Shown: in pieces, positions 24,617 through 33,222 of the stretch
Position numbering within the stretch: position 1 is the stretch's first letter
How the letters are laid out: each line of letters starts with the position of its first letter
Origin: Anaerolineae bacterium
GTDB lineage: Bacteria > Chloroflexota > Anaerolineae > Aggregatilineales > Phototrophicaceae
DNA length: 54,061 nucleotides
Direction: 5' to 3'
Assembly: GCA_023382675.1 (NCBI GenBank)
Contig: JAHDWN010000002.1
Coordinates: forward strand, 203,000-257,060
Translations under genes and position numbers: made by a program
The notes under the pieces: generated by a model
Told to the model about the DNA's origin: nothing
The model's database searches: none
Seen by the model: only the letters and a program-made list of their open reading frames with translations

Positions 24617-26326
24617 ATGGGCACGACGAATCAGTCAATACGACGAACGCGGTTTGGCGAGATCGAGTCGATGCCACTTGTCATTCCCGCCAGCATCGCA
24701 CTCAATGTGGGCATCATTCTTGGCTCTTTACTGCTGGCGTTCACTGTCTTCAACATTGAGAGCGCAACGACCAGCGATAGCACTGCGGTTCAGCAGTTAG
24801 TGCGCCTGGGCAGACCCGTGATCCTATTTGTCGCGGCGCTGTCACTGCTCCCAGGACTCATGGCGGCATACAGCAGTGTCCAATTGCTCCGTCACAAGAT
24901 AAACGGACGCTATGTCGCGCTGGTGCTGCAATACGTGGGTATCGTCTTGTGCGCGATTGCGCTCATTCATCTCTGGGGCTTTTTTCTCAGCTTCGAGCTG
25001 ATCGTCGACGGGATCATGGCCAATCCCTGGATGCTGCTCGGCTTACCCATCGCTTATGCGTTGTACTGGCTCGGCGGACGCCTGTCCGAGGGCGAGCTGG
25101 GACGGCGGCTGGAGACAATCGGCGGGCTGCTTGGCATGGCGACACTGATCGTCGTCCTTTTTTTTTCCAATTTCCTGACGTTTGCCAATAATATCCTCAG
25201 CGCCTACGCCAACCCGATCACCTGGGCGGCGACCATTCTGCTGGTCGTGTTCGCGCTGGTGGCGTGGAACTTGCTCAAGGCCGGGCGTTATTTCAGCGAA
25301 ACGATGGATCAGAAGGCTGCCTGGCAGGGCTGGCTGATGCTGTCGCCCAACATTATCGGATTCGCGATCTTTTTTGCCGGACCGCTTCTGCTTTCTTTCT
25401 ATCTTTCGTTTACTGACAGCACCGTCGGACAGGTGCCTCAGATCACCGGGCTGGCGAATTACGCCAACATCTTCGCATTGGAAGTCATGCCGCTCACCGA
25501 GGCGGGTGCGGCGCTCCAGAGCGCCCTGACCTTCGGTTACACTCCGCTTGGTGCGCTTGATCTGTTCGGCACGACCTACGTTATTGGCGCCAAAGACACG
25601 CTGTTTTGGCTTAGCCTCCGCAATACAATCGTGTACTGCCTCATCCTCATTCCCTTGAGCGTGATCCCGGCGCTGGGGTTGGCGCTTGTGCTCAACTCGA
25701 AGTTGCCGGGCGTGAAATTCTTCCGCGCCATCTACTTTATACCGTCTGTGGCAGCCGTGGTCGGCACCGCGTTAATCTGGCGCTGGCTCTATGATCCGAC
25801 GATTGGCTACATTAACTACGCCATCACCGGTGTCGTCAATGCTCTGAACGGGCTGGGGCTGCAAATTGTCGATCCGCAGATCGCCTGGCTGACCGGGCCG
25901 GGCACGGTTCTGATTTCGATGGTCATTCTCTCGGCGTGGCAGGTCATCGGCTTCAACACCGTGCTCTTCCTTGCAGGATTGCAGGGCATTCCCCACGAAC
26001 TGCACGAAGCCGCCTCAATTGACGGGGCGGATGGCTGGCGCACGCTGCGCTACATCACCATTCCGATGCTCGCGCCAACGACGTTCTTCGTCGTCATCAC
26101 CACCGTCATCACCGGCTTGCAGGTTTTCAACGAACCCTATGCATTGTTCCCCGCGCTGCCTATCCCGGAGAACGCGGTAACGTCAGTGTACTATCTCTAC
26201 AATCAGGGCTTCTTCCGCTTCAATTTCGGTTACGCTTCGGCCATTGCCTGGGTCGTATTTGCGCTGATCTTCCTGGTGACACTGGCGCAGTTCCGCCTAC
26301 AGCGCGCGAACGCGTACGAAGGCTAG
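24617..26326 (+). CDS. Sugar ABC transporter permease, MalF-like, with extra N-terminal membrane domain
   Basis: A 569-residue permease. The C-terminal 320 residues form a normal MalF/UgpA-type domain beginning WLMLSPNIIGFAIFFAGPLL, with the EAA loop HEAASIDGADGWRTLRYIT near 460-480. Before it come about 235 extra residues with five or six hydrophobic helices, so the protein is nearly twice the usual 300 aa. ATG 24617 has AAAGGA seven bases upstream. A run of nine T residues inside the gene (from about 25158) encodes Leu-Phe-Phe-Ser without breaking the frame. It pairs with the MalG-like protein 12 bp downstream. No ATPase gene is nearby, so a shared MsmK/MalK-type ATPase is likely. Confidence 0.88.
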   Translation: MGTTNQSIRRTRFGEIESMPLVIPASIALNVGIILGSLLLAFTVFNIESATTSDSTAVQQLVRLGRPVILFVAALSLLPGLMAAYSSVQLLRHKINGRYVALVLQYVGIVLCAIALIHLWGFFLSFELIVDGIMANPWMLLGLPIAYALYWLGGRLSEGELGRRLETIGGLLGMATLIVVLFFSNFLTFANNILSAYANPITWAATILLVVFALVAWNLLKAGRYFSETMDQKAAWQGWLMLSPNIIGFAIFFAGPLLLSFYLSFTDSTVGQVPQITGLANYANIFALEVMPLTEAGAALQSALTFGYTPLGALDLFGTTYVIGAKDTLFWLSLRNTIVYCLILIPLSVIPALGLALVLNSKLPGVKFFRAIYFIPSVAAVVGTALIWRWLYDPTIGYINYAITGVVNALNGLGLQIVDPQIAWLTGPGTVLISMVILSAWQVIGFNTVLFLAGLQGIPHELHEAASIDGADGWRTLRYITIPMLAPTTFFVVITTVITGLQVFNEPYALFPALPIPENAVTSVYYLYNQGFFRFNFGYASAIAWVVFALIFLVTLAQFRLQRANAYEG

Positions 26327-26338
26327 AGGGGATAAACC

Positions 26339-27583
26339 ATGACACCTCAGCAACGAACACTTTGGAATACCTACCTGCCGCGGGCTATCGCCTACCTGCT
26401 GCTGACGTTTTTCGCCTTCCTCATGATTTTCCCGTTCATCTATATGATGATGACCTCGTTCAAGAACTCGAGCGACGTGTTTCATTTTCCGCCGCGTCTG
26501 TTTCCGTATTCGGCGGAAACACGCGAGCAGAATGGCGAGACCTTGCCGATCTACCGCTTCACCGTCGACGGCGTCGAGCGTGATTTCGTTCTGGTCGAAG
26601 GCGAGCGCACAACCTTCGGCTTCTTCACCGCTGAAGATCAGGTGAACGTCGATTCTCCGCGCGACAGCAATATTCTCTCGCAGGTTCCCCTGGACGAGGC
26701 GGTTGCGACGGGTGAGACCGTTGCACTCCAGGGCGCGGATGGCGAGCAATCCGAATTCGACGTTTACGAAGTCCCGGCTGAAGGCGGAACTCAGCGGCTC
26801 TTGCTGGCCTACCGGGGAGCGATGGACAAATTCGTTGATCCGGAGGATCCCGAGATCTTCACCTACGCCGTCGCTCGGACTGCGCCGCTTTCCGAATACA
26901 TCGACTTCCAGTTTTCGAACTACAATCGCGCTTTCGACGAACTCAACCTGAACCGGGCGCTGGTCAACACCACGATTGTCACGCTGGGCGTGGTCGCCGG
27001 GCAGTTGGTCACGTCGATTTTTGGCGGCTACGCCTTTTCACGTGTGCAGTTTCGCGGGCGCAATACACTGTTTCTGGTCTACCTTGGCTCAATTATGATC
27101 CCGTTTGTCGTCCTGATCATCCCCATGTACCGCGTCATGGTGATCATTGGCTGGGAGAACCGACTCGTCTCGTTGATCGTGCCCTGGATTTTCACAGCGT
27201 ACGGCACGTTCCTGCTGCGGCAGTTCTTCATCACGATTCCCAAGGAGATCGAAGAAGCGGCCTTGATGGACGGCGCCAGCCGCTTGCGCATCCTCTGGAC
27301 GATCTTCGTGCCCCTCAGCCAACCTGCAATCGCGACCCTGGCGATCTTTTCGTTCCTGTACGCCTGGAATAGTTTCCTCTGGCCGCTGTTGATTATCGGT
27401 GAAGGCAACACGGCGAATCACGTCCTGACTCTCTCGATGATTCGCCTGCGCAATGTGTTCGCCGACCAGCCAAATCTGGTGCTGACTGGCGCGGCGGTCG
27501 CGATTTTGCCACCGATCATCATCTTCATTCTGGCGCAGCGTTATTTCATTGAAGGCGTGGCCAGTTCTGGGGTGAAAGGATAG
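26339..27583 (+). CDS. Sugar ABC transporter permease, MalG-like, with large extracytoplasmic insertion
   Basis: A 414-residue permease. TM1 (about 16-38) leads to the usual SFKNSSDVFHFPPRLFP, but about 130 residues (roughly 59-187), rich in acidic and beta-strand-like sequence, are inserted before FQFSNYNRAFDELN, where MalG family members normally continue directly. Five further helices and the EAA loop EEAALMDGASRLRILWTIF (near 305-323) follow. The insertion should lie outside the cell, where it could contact the binding protein. Spacing to the MalF-like gene is 12 bp, so the two are cotranscribed. Confidence 0.88.
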   Translation: MTPQQRTLWNTYLPRAIAYLLLTFFAFLMIFPFIYMMMTSFKNSSDVFHFPPRLFPYSAETREQNGETLPIYRFTVDGVERDFVLVEGERTTFGFFTAEDQVNVDSPRDSNILSQVPLDEAVATGETVALQGADGEQSEFDVYEVPAEGGTQRLLLAYRGAMDKFVDPEDPEIFTYAVARTAPLSEYIDFQFSNYNRAFDELNLNRALVNTTIVTLGVVAGQLVTSIFGGYAFSRVQFRGRNTLFLVYLGSIMIPFVVLIIPMYRVMVIIGWENRLVSLIVPWIFTAYGTFLLRQFFITIPKEIEEAALMDGASRLRILWTIFVPLSQPAIATLAIFSFLYAWNSFLWPLLIIGEGNTANHVLTLSMIRLRNVFADQPNLVLTGAAVAILPPIIIFILAQRYFIEGVASSGVKG

Positions 27584-27622
27584 AAAGACGCTGTCGAAAC
27601 TGCGGGTTCGATTGGCGTGAGC

Positions 27623-28465
27623 CTAACTGCGGACGCGGACGATGCGTTCGTGCCCGGTGTAATCGCGGATGATGTCGATCTGCGCGCCCGGCAGCGCCGC
27701 CTGCGCCAGCGCCGTGATCGCCGCCCCCTGATCGAACTGCATTTCGAGCAGCAGCAGACCGCCGGGATTGACCAGCGCCGGTGCTTGATCGAGCAGCCGC
27801 CGGATCAGCGCTAGGCCGTCCGCGCCGCCATCCAGCGCGAGCGCAGGCTCGTGGCGGCTTACGTCGAGCGCGGCAGCGATCTGGCTGGGGATGTAAGGCA
27901 GGTTCGCCATGATCAGATCGACACGCACAGCTTGCGCAATTAGCGGCGTGAGCAAATCACCCGCGACGAAGATGATGCGCTCGGCGATACTATGCCGTTC
28001 GGCGTTGTGCTCAGCGACCGCCAGCGCCGCCGGGCTGACATCGACCGCGCAGACCCGCCAGCCGGGTTGGTGTGCTGCGAACGTGACCGCCAGCGCGCCG
28101 CTGCCCGTGCCGACATCGACCGCGATGCCCGGCTCGCATTCTGCCGCAAACGCGAGTGCCGCTTCTAGCAAGAGTTCGGTTTCGGGGCGCGGGATGAGCA
28201 CGGCGGGACTGACGAAGAAATCACGGTCGAAGAAGGCGCGTCTGCCCAGGATGTAGGGCAGCGGTTCGCCGCCCGCGCGCCGCGCCACGAGTGTCTCGAA
28301 GGCAATGTTCTGCATCGGCGTGAGCGACTGCTCTGGATAGGTCAGCAGATGAACACGGTCAACGCCGAGCGTCGCAGCCAGCAGCGACTGCGCCTCCGCG
28401 CCGGGAGATTCGGTGATTGTTTTGAGACGTTCACGGGCGCTGTGGAGCGCGTCGCTAATCCTCAT
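27623..28465 (-). CDS. prmC: Peptide chain release factor N5-glutamine methyltransferase
   Basis: A 280-residue SAM methyltransferase that methylates the Gln of the GGQ motif in release factors. The N-terminal helical domain is followed by [18 protein letters not shown] motif [12 protein letters not shown] and the substrate motif NLPY (188-191). Most homologues have NPPY; the Leu in position two is a tolerated variation seen in some relatives. The start at 28465 overlaps the end of prfA by 11 bases and matches homologue N-termini; the frame extends to 28489. The prfA-prmC order is the classic arrangement. Confidence 0.92.
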   Translation of the reverse strand: MRISDALHSARERLKTITESPGAEAQSLLAATLGVDRVHLLTYPEQSLTPMQNIAFETLVARRAGGEPLPYILGRRAFFDRDFFVSPAVLIPRPETELLLEAALAFAAECEPGIAVDVGTGSGALAVTFAAHQPGWRVCAVDVSPAALAVAEHNAERHSIAERIIFVAGDLLTPLIAQAVRVDLIMANLPYIPSQIAAALDVSRHEPALALDGGADGLALIRRLLDQAPALVNPGGLLLLEMQFDQGAAITALAQAALPGAQIDIIRDYTGHERIVRVRS

Positions 28466-29549
28466 CGACCGCAGCGGCCAGCTTGACACCGCCGCCGAGC
28501 TTCTCCGCCTGATCCTGCGTGATCAGCGCGTCGATGAACTGGTCGATGTCGCCGGTCATGATCGCCGGCAGGTTGTAGCTGGTGACGCCGACGCGGTGAT
28601 CGGTGACGCGGTTCTGCGGGAAGTTGTAGGTGCGGATCTTTTCCGAGCGTTCGCCGGTGCCGACCTGCCCACGCCGCTCGCCTTCGAGCGCGGCCCGCTG
28701 CTTCTCGACCTCGATCTCATACAGCCGCGCGATCATGATCTGCACGGCGCGCTCTTTGTTCTGCCCCTGGCTGCGCTCATCCTGGACGGCCACGACCAGT
28801 CCGGACGGGATATGCGTCAGCCGGACGGCGGTTTCGTTCTTCTGGACGTTCTGACCGCCTGCGCCGCCCGCGCGGAACGTATCCAGGCGCACGTCGTTCC
28901 AGCTAAAGTTCACATCGACCGGGTCCATCTCCGCCAGCACCGCGACCGTGACCGTGCTCGTATGCACGCGCCCCTGGCTCTCCGTCTCCGGCACGCGCTG
29001 GACACGATGCACACCGCCCTCGTACTTCAGGCGGCTGAACGCGCCGCGCCCACGGACTTCGAAGCGGATCTCCTTGAAGCCGCCGACGCCGGTCTCGTTC
29101 TGGTCGATGACTTCGGTCTTCCAGCCGCGCGCCTGGGCGTAATAGCTGTACATGCGAAACAGATCGGCAGCGAACAGGCCAGCTTCGTCGCCGCCCGCGC
29201 CCGCGCGGATCTCCATGATGACGTTCTTGTCGTCGCGCGGGTCTTTCGGCAGCAGCAGCAGTTTCAGCTGTTGTTCGAGTTCGGGCATGGTTTCTTCAAT
29301 GGCGGCGATGTCTTCCTGAGCCAGCGCACGCAGATCGGCGTCGCTTTCCGTGGCGATGATCTCGCGCGCTTCTTCGAGCTGCTTCATCTGCTGGCGATAC
29401 TTGCGGTACGCGCGGACGATATCTTCCAGCCCGGTGCGTTCCTTGCTGTACTCGGCAATCTTGGTGTAATCATTCATGATGGCGGGATCGCCCATCAGCC
29501 GTTCGAGTTCGTCGTAGCGCGCTTCGATCTGCGCGAGTTTGTCGAGCAT
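28455..29549 (-). CDS. prfA: Peptide chain release factor 1
   Basis: A 364-residue class I release factor, normal length. The codon-recognition PxT motif is present as PET (187-189 in [18 protein letters not shown]), which fits UAA/UAG reading. The peptidyl-hydrolysis motif GGQ is at 231-233 in [18 protein letters not shown]. The N-terminal coiled-coil domain 1 and the [19 protein letters not shown] segment are intact. It is cotranscribed with prmC, which modifies its GGQ glutamine. Confidence 0.95.
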   Translation of the reverse strand: MLDKLAQIEARYDELERLMGDPAIMNDYTKIAEYSKERTGLEDIVRAYRKYRQQMKQLEEAREIIATESDADLRALAQEDIAAIEETMPELEQQLKLLLLPKDPRDDKNVIMEIRAGAGGDEAGLFAADLFRMYSYYAQARGWKTEVIDQNETGVGGFKEIRFEVRGRGAFSRLKYEGGVHRVQRVPETESQGRVHTSTVTVAVLAEMDPVDVNFSWNDVRLDTFRAGGAGGQNVQKNETAVRLTHIPSGLVVAVQDERSQGQNKERAVQIMIARLYEIEVEKQRAALEGERRGQVGTGERSEKIRTYNFPQNRVTDHRVGVTSYNLPAIMTGDIDQFIDALITQDQAEKLGGGVKLAAAVDED

Positions 29550-29662
29550 ATGCCGCCTGCTTGTGACTGGAGAATGCGGAATATGGCCATTATAGCCCTG
29601 CGCGTCCAGGAATTGAACGGGGAAGACTTGGGGCCGCCACGCCTTATGGACTCAGACGCAAT

Positions 29663-30229
29663 CTAGCGCACGAAATCCGCCGAGAGCGGCTCGCGCATTC
29701 CCAGCACGAAGTAGCTGACGAAGACCAGCGACAGCGGCAGCAGTTGGATGTAGGCTTTGCCGAGCACGAGTTCGTGAGTATCCGGGTTGGGCAGCGCCAC
29801 TACGTCGCGGATCGTGCGCAGCGGCAGGTTGAGCCACGTGTTGCGCCCGACGTTGTAGTTGAGCAGCTTGAGCGGCTGGTAAGGCACGTACTCGGCGATG
29901 CTGCTGGCCTGCGGTACCTCTTGAATTCCGTAATAGCCCGCGCGCAGCGTCTGACCGAACAGGCTGACCTCGCGCCACTCGCCGCGATACTCCTTGAAAT
30001 CGTACATGATGACCAGGTTGCAGCCCTGGCCGCCGTCGCCATCTTGCCAGAAGCATTTCTTGAATTTGCGCCCGGTCAGATAGGTGATAAAGCCGTCGTT
30101 CCAGCCCTTGTAGACGTAACCGGCAAGCTGCGCCGGATCTGGCGGCGGGTTATGGCACAAGATTTGCTCGAAGGTCGCACGCCCGGCCTGCGCCAACGAC
30201 TCGAATGTCCATGGTTGCTGCGTGGTCAT
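29663..30229 (-). CDS. Conserved-looking protein of unknown function
   Basis: A 188-residue protein without a signal peptide; a weak hydrophobic stretch (LPLSLVFVSYFVLGM) lies near residues 163-177. It is rich in aromatic residues, with GYVYKGWNDGFITYLTGRKFKKCFW (two short segments of about 12 residues each) in the first third. I do not recognise the family. The reading frame has codon use like its neighbours and begins MTTQQPW. It is codirectional with prfA but 113 bp upstream of it, so it may be a separate unit. Confidence 0.65.
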   Translation of the reverse strand: MTTQQPWTFESLAQAGRATFEQILCHNPPPDPAQLAGYVYKGWNDGFITYLTGRKFKKCFWQDGDGGQGCNLVIMYDFKEYRGEWREVSLFGQTLRAGYYGIQEVPQASSIAEYVPYQPLKLLNYNVGRNTWLNLPLRTIRDVVALPNPDTHELVLGKAYIQLLPLSLVFVSYFVLGMREPLSADFVR

Positions 30230-30350
30230 CGCTCTACTCTCCCCCTGTTTGCATCATCAATTGAAGCGCAAGCCCGGCGAGAGCGCAAGCAGTGATCAGA
30301 TGCGGGTTCGGGCCGCCGCAGCAAAATCGGGCTGGGCGATAGATATTCGT

Positions 30351-30428
30351 TTGAACCGCAAAACCGCGAAGCACGCAAAGGTAATTCAAAGAATCCTGCT
30401 CTGTGTCCTTTGAGCCTTTGCGGTTCAA
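30351..30428. repeat. 78-bp inverted-repeat element (AACCGCAAA type)
   Basis: TTGAACCGCAAA (30351-30362) and TTTGCGGTTCAA (30417-30428) are perfect 12-base arms. Inside them CAAAGG (30376-30381) pairs with CCTTTG (30407-30412). Elements with nested GCAAAG/CTTTGC units are scattered in the intergenic DNA of many bacteria. Here it sits beyond the TetR gene stop and upstream of the unknown gene, with no coding potential. Confidence 0.7.
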
Positions 30429-30467
30429 TTTTCCCACCTCTCATCTGCTCGAACCTGTTCAAGGCAA

Positions 30468-31034
30468 TTACTCTGTGAGCATCTTCAGCCCTGCCAGATA
30501 GACGTGCACGATCTGGTCGAAGGTGGCGTCGAGATCGCCGCCGCGCTGGAAGTTGTGTGTGAGTTCGAGCGCGACGTAGCCATGCACCAGCGCCCACAGG
30601 CCGCGCAGCGCTGTCAGCGAACCTGCCTCGCCCGACCATGCAGCGACGGCGGCCTGGAGCGGCAGTGCCAATGCCAACAGCGCATCGGGATCCGGTTGGG
30701 CGGTGGTATCGCCATATGCCAGCATGTACGCAGCCGGACGCGTGTGAGCGAAGACGCGGTAGGCGCGCATCATCGTCAGCAGGCGGTCATGCGCATCATG
30801 AGCAGCCGCGTCGCCGGCGGTGTGCATGGCAGAGACCAGGCGCTCGTTCGTCAACAGGTTGACCGCGCGCAAAAGTGCCGTCTTGCCATCGAAATAGCGA
30901 TACAGCGATGGCGCTTTGATGCCGAGCGCGTTCGCCAGCCGTCCCAGCGAGAGCGCATCGACGCCCTCGGCCTCGATCATGTCGGCGGCCTGTTCAACAA
31001 TGCGTTCGGGCGTGACCTGTGCCGGGTAGGGCAT
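30468..31034 (-). CDS. TetR-family transcriptional regulator (WHG-type C-terminal domain)
   Basis: A 188-residue regulator. The N-terminal TetR HTH is clear (about 10-56: LSLGRLANALGIKAPSLYRY then DGKTALLRAV). The C-terminal ligand domain contains LRGLWALVHGYVALELTHNF, the W-x-x-x-H-G pattern of the WHG subgroup. It probably represses the DUF4260 gene 11 bp upstream and itself through the tandem dyads at 31437-31479. The effector is unknown. Confidence 0.9.
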   Translation of the reverse strand: MPYPAQVTPERIVEQAADMIEAEGVDALSLGRLANALGIKAPSLYRYFDGKTALLRAVNLLTNERLVSAMHTAGDAAAHDAHDRLLTMMRAYRVFAHTRPAAYMLAYGDTTAQPDPDALLALALPLQAAVAAWSGEAGSLTALRGLWALVHGYVALELTHNFQRGGDLDATFDQIVHVYLAGLKMLTE

Positions 31035-31045
31035 GGCGGGCGATC

Positions 31046-31426
31046 CTAGACGTGTTGGAGATGCGTGTCTTTGAAGTGCGTCGGATATTTTAGCCCGTAG
31101 CCCATTAGTCGATCCATGCCGATGTGCGCCGTCCAGATCAGGCCAATGTGCAGCAGCACAGGCGTATTCGTCAGCAGCGCCGCCGCGATGATCGCGCCAG
31201 GCAGCGCGTAGAAATGGGCGATATTGTAAAGCAGGCTGCCCAGCCGGACGTTGGCGAGATAGCCGAGCATGGCGAGGTCGGGCGCAAGCAGCAGCCCTAC
31301 AAACGCCCAGCCGTTACCGTTCGTATACGCGTAGGCGGCGATAGCGGAAGCGAGCACGACGCCCCCTTCCAGACGAAGCAGGATCGAGGCCATGGTGGTT
31401 GCCCGCTTTTCCGGTTCGTTGTTCAT
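31046..31426 (-). CDS. DUF4260 membrane protein
   Basis: A 126-residue protein with four predicted membrane helices. The LLLAPDLAMLGYLANVRLGSLLYN segment (shown in part) and a C-terminal WTAHIGMDRLMGYGLKYP match the DUF4260 family, whose function is not known. It is the first gene of a two-gene operon with the TetR regulator and starts 11 bases from the operator-like dyads. Regulated expression by the TetR protein is therefore likely, perhaps in a membrane-stress or efflux context, but that is inference. Confidence 0.8.
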   Translation of the reverse strand: MNNEPEKRATTMASILLRLEGGVVLASAIAAYAYTNGNGWAFVGLLLAPDLAMLGYLANVRLGSLLYNIAHFYALPGAIIAAALLTNTPVLLHIGLIWTAHIGMDRLMGYGLKYPTHFKDTHLQHV

Positions 31427-31436
31427 TGCTTCCCCA

Positions 31437-31479
31437 AAAACTAATGTCGTTAGTGTTCATAGCTAATGATATTAGTTTT
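31437..31479. promoter_or_regulatory. Tandem TetR-type operator dyads
   Basis: Two dyads lie just upstream of the DUF4260-TetR operon: ACTAATGTCGTTAGT (31440-31454, arms ACTAA/TTAGT) and CTAATGATATTAG (31463-31475, arms CTAAT/ATTAG). The flanks AAAACTAAT (31437-31445) and ATTAGTTTT (31471-31479) are also mutually complementary. The arrangement suggests two TetR dimers binding side by side. Confidence 0.6.
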
Positions 31480-31550
31480 CATCAGTTTGTCAAGTCGCGT
31501 TTCCGGCTCACATTGGGTATCCTGTAGGAGTCTCATTCGCGATCACAGCC

Positions 31551-32273
31551 ATGCTGGTCGGTCCCATGTTTACCAAGTCTGCTGCCTATTACGACCTGAT
31601 CTACGCTTACAAAGACTACGCCGCCGAGGCATCGGCCATTCACGAGATCATCCACACCCACCGCCGCCGGGTGGGCAACGCCCTGCTCGACGTTGCGTGC
31701 GGCACCGGCAAGCATCTAGTGCAGCTCAAGCATTACTATCTGGTGGAAGGCATCGACCTCGACGAAGGTGGGGTGCTCAACATCGCCCGCCGCCGCCTGC
31801 CGGACGTGCCGTTTCACGTTGGCGACATGATCGATTTCGACCTGGGGCGCGAGTACGACATGATCACCTGCATGTTCAGCAGCATCGGTTACACGCGCAC
31901 CCTGCCCCGGATGCGGCGCGCCATCGCCAACATGGGGCGGCATCTCGCGCCCGGCGGCGTCCTGATCATCGAGCCGTGGCTCGCGCCGGGCGAATTCATC
32001 CCTGGCAAAGTCACCGCGCGCTTTGTCGATGAGACGGATCTCAAGATCGCGCGCATGTGCGTCGGCGAAGTCGAGGGCACCGTCTCGATCCTCGATTTCC
32101 ACTATATGGTGGCGACGCCGGTGGGAATTGAGACCTTCCGCGAACGCCACAGCCTGGGGCTGTTCACGCACGATCAGTACATGGCGGCGTTCAAGGAAGC
32201 CCGGCTGACCGTCGAATACGATCCGAAAGGCCTGGGGCGCGGCCTGTACATCGCGATGCGTCCGCAGGAGTAA
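31551..32273 (+). CDS. Class I SAM-dependent methyltransferase
   Basis: A 240-residue methyltransferase with SAM motif I LLDVACGTGKHLVQL (about 45-59), an acidic loop near GIDLDEGGVL and a post-motif segment HLAPGGVLIIEPWL. The N-terminal FTKSAAYYDLIYAYKDY resembles small-molecule and sugar N-methyltransferases. The substrate is unknown. The start is uncertain: ATG 31551 or ATG 31566, neither with a good ribosome site. It ends four bases before the next gene, so the two are coupled. Confidence 0.8.
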   Translation: MLVGPMFTKSAAYYDLIYAYKDYAAEASAIHEIIHTHRRRVGNALLDVACGTGKHLVQLKHYYLVEGIDLDEGGVLNIARRRLPDVPFHVGDMIDFDLGREYDMITCMFSSIGYTRTLPRMRRAIANMGRHLAPGGVLIIEPWLAPGEFIPGKVTARFVDETDLKIARMCVGEVEGTVSILDFHYMVATPVGIETFRERHSLGLFTHDQYMAAFKEARLTVEYDPKGLGRGLYIAMRPQE

Positions 32274-32277
32274 GCCG

Positions 32278-33222
32278 ATGGCTTTTCAGATCACGCGCGC
32301 TGGCAAAGACAGTCTCCTGCTCGATTCGCCGGTCATGCCCGCCGCAGGCACGCTGGGTTTCGCCGACGAATACAAGGGGCTGATCAAGCTGGACAAGCTC
32401 GGCGCGCTGGTGACGAACCCGGTCACGCTCTACCCGCGCAGCCCGGCATCCGGCACGCGCGTGGTCGAACTGGAGTCAGGCGTGCTCGTCCACAGCGGTC
32501 TGCCCAACCCCGGCCTGTCCAAAGTGCTGGAGACCTACGCGGGCAAGTGGCGCAAGCTGCATCTGCCGGTCATCCTGCACCTGATCGGCGCGTCAACCGA
32601 CGAGATTCGCCGTGCCTGTGAGCGCATCGACGAGGAAGACAGCATCGCCGCCGTCGAGTTGGGCATTGGCGATGAGACGCCACCGCAGGACGCCGCCCGC
32701 CTGGTCAAGGCGGCAGAAGCGCTGGAAAAACCGCTGATCGTCCGCGTGCCTTATCAAGATGCGCTGCCGATTGGGCGCGCCTGCGCCGACGCCGGTGCGG
32801 ATGCGGTCGTCGTCTGCGCCGCGCCGCGGGGCACTGCCCGCGATGCCAGTGGACGGCTGATCTCCGGGCGTGTCTATGGCCCACTGGTCAAGCCGATGAC
32901 GCTGCGGCTCGTCGGGCAGATGGTGCGCGCGTCGTCGGTGCCGGTCATTGGCGCGGGCGGCATCCACAGCGCTCAGGACGCACGCGATTATCTGGACGCG
33001 GGCGCGGTCGCCGTCCAGGTCGATTCAGCGACGTGGATAAGGCCGCAGGTGATCGAGATCATCGCCCGCGATCTCGGCGGTTTGGTACTGACACAGCCGT
33101 TGGGTGCATTCGCCGACGAGTGGCACGAAGGCATCGGCCAGACCGAGGCCAATCAGCGCGTCGAACCGAGTATCAGCGACGTGATCCCCAGGCCACAAAA
33201 ACCGAAAAAAGACCAGAAATAG
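32278..33222 (+). CDS. Dihydroorotate-dehydrogenase-like TIM-barrel protein with altered active site
   Basis: A 314-residue protein that aligns by eye along its length with class 1B DHODH (PyrD): SPVMPAAGTLGF, VTLYPRSPASGTRVVE, SGLPNPGL, GPLVKPMTLRLVGQM and VPVIGAGGI are all recognisable, so FMN binding is plausible. The catalytic loop, ELNISCPN in real enzymes, reads ELGIGDETPP, with no Cys/Ser base and no orotate-binding Asn. The later Asn-Thr pair is also lost (CAAPRG). It is therefore unlikely to be a true DHODH. It may be a flavoprotein with another substrate. It is coupled to the methyltransferase gene and ends flush with the convergent UPF0173 gene. Confidence 0.75.
   Translation: MAFQITRAGKDSLLLDSPVMPAAGTLGFADEYKGLIKLDKLGALVTNPVTLYPRSPASGTRVVELESGVLVHSGLPNPGLSKVLETYAGKWRKLHLPVILHLIGASTDEIRRACERIDEEDSIAAVELGIGDETPPQDAARLVKAAEALEKPLIVRVPYQDALPIGRACADAGADAVVVCAAPRGTARDASGRLISGRVYGPLVKPMTLRLVGQMVRASSVPVIGAGGIHSAQDARDYLDAGAVAVQVDSATWIRPQVIEIIARDLGGLVLTQPLGAFADEWHEGIGQTEANQRVEPSISDVIPRPQKPKKDQK

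Noticed and set aside
30398-30420. CTGTGTCCTTTGAG considered as a third SigZ-type promoter
   Set aside because: It matches only part of the 14-mer, has no CGTC at the right distance, and belongs to the inverted-repeat element.
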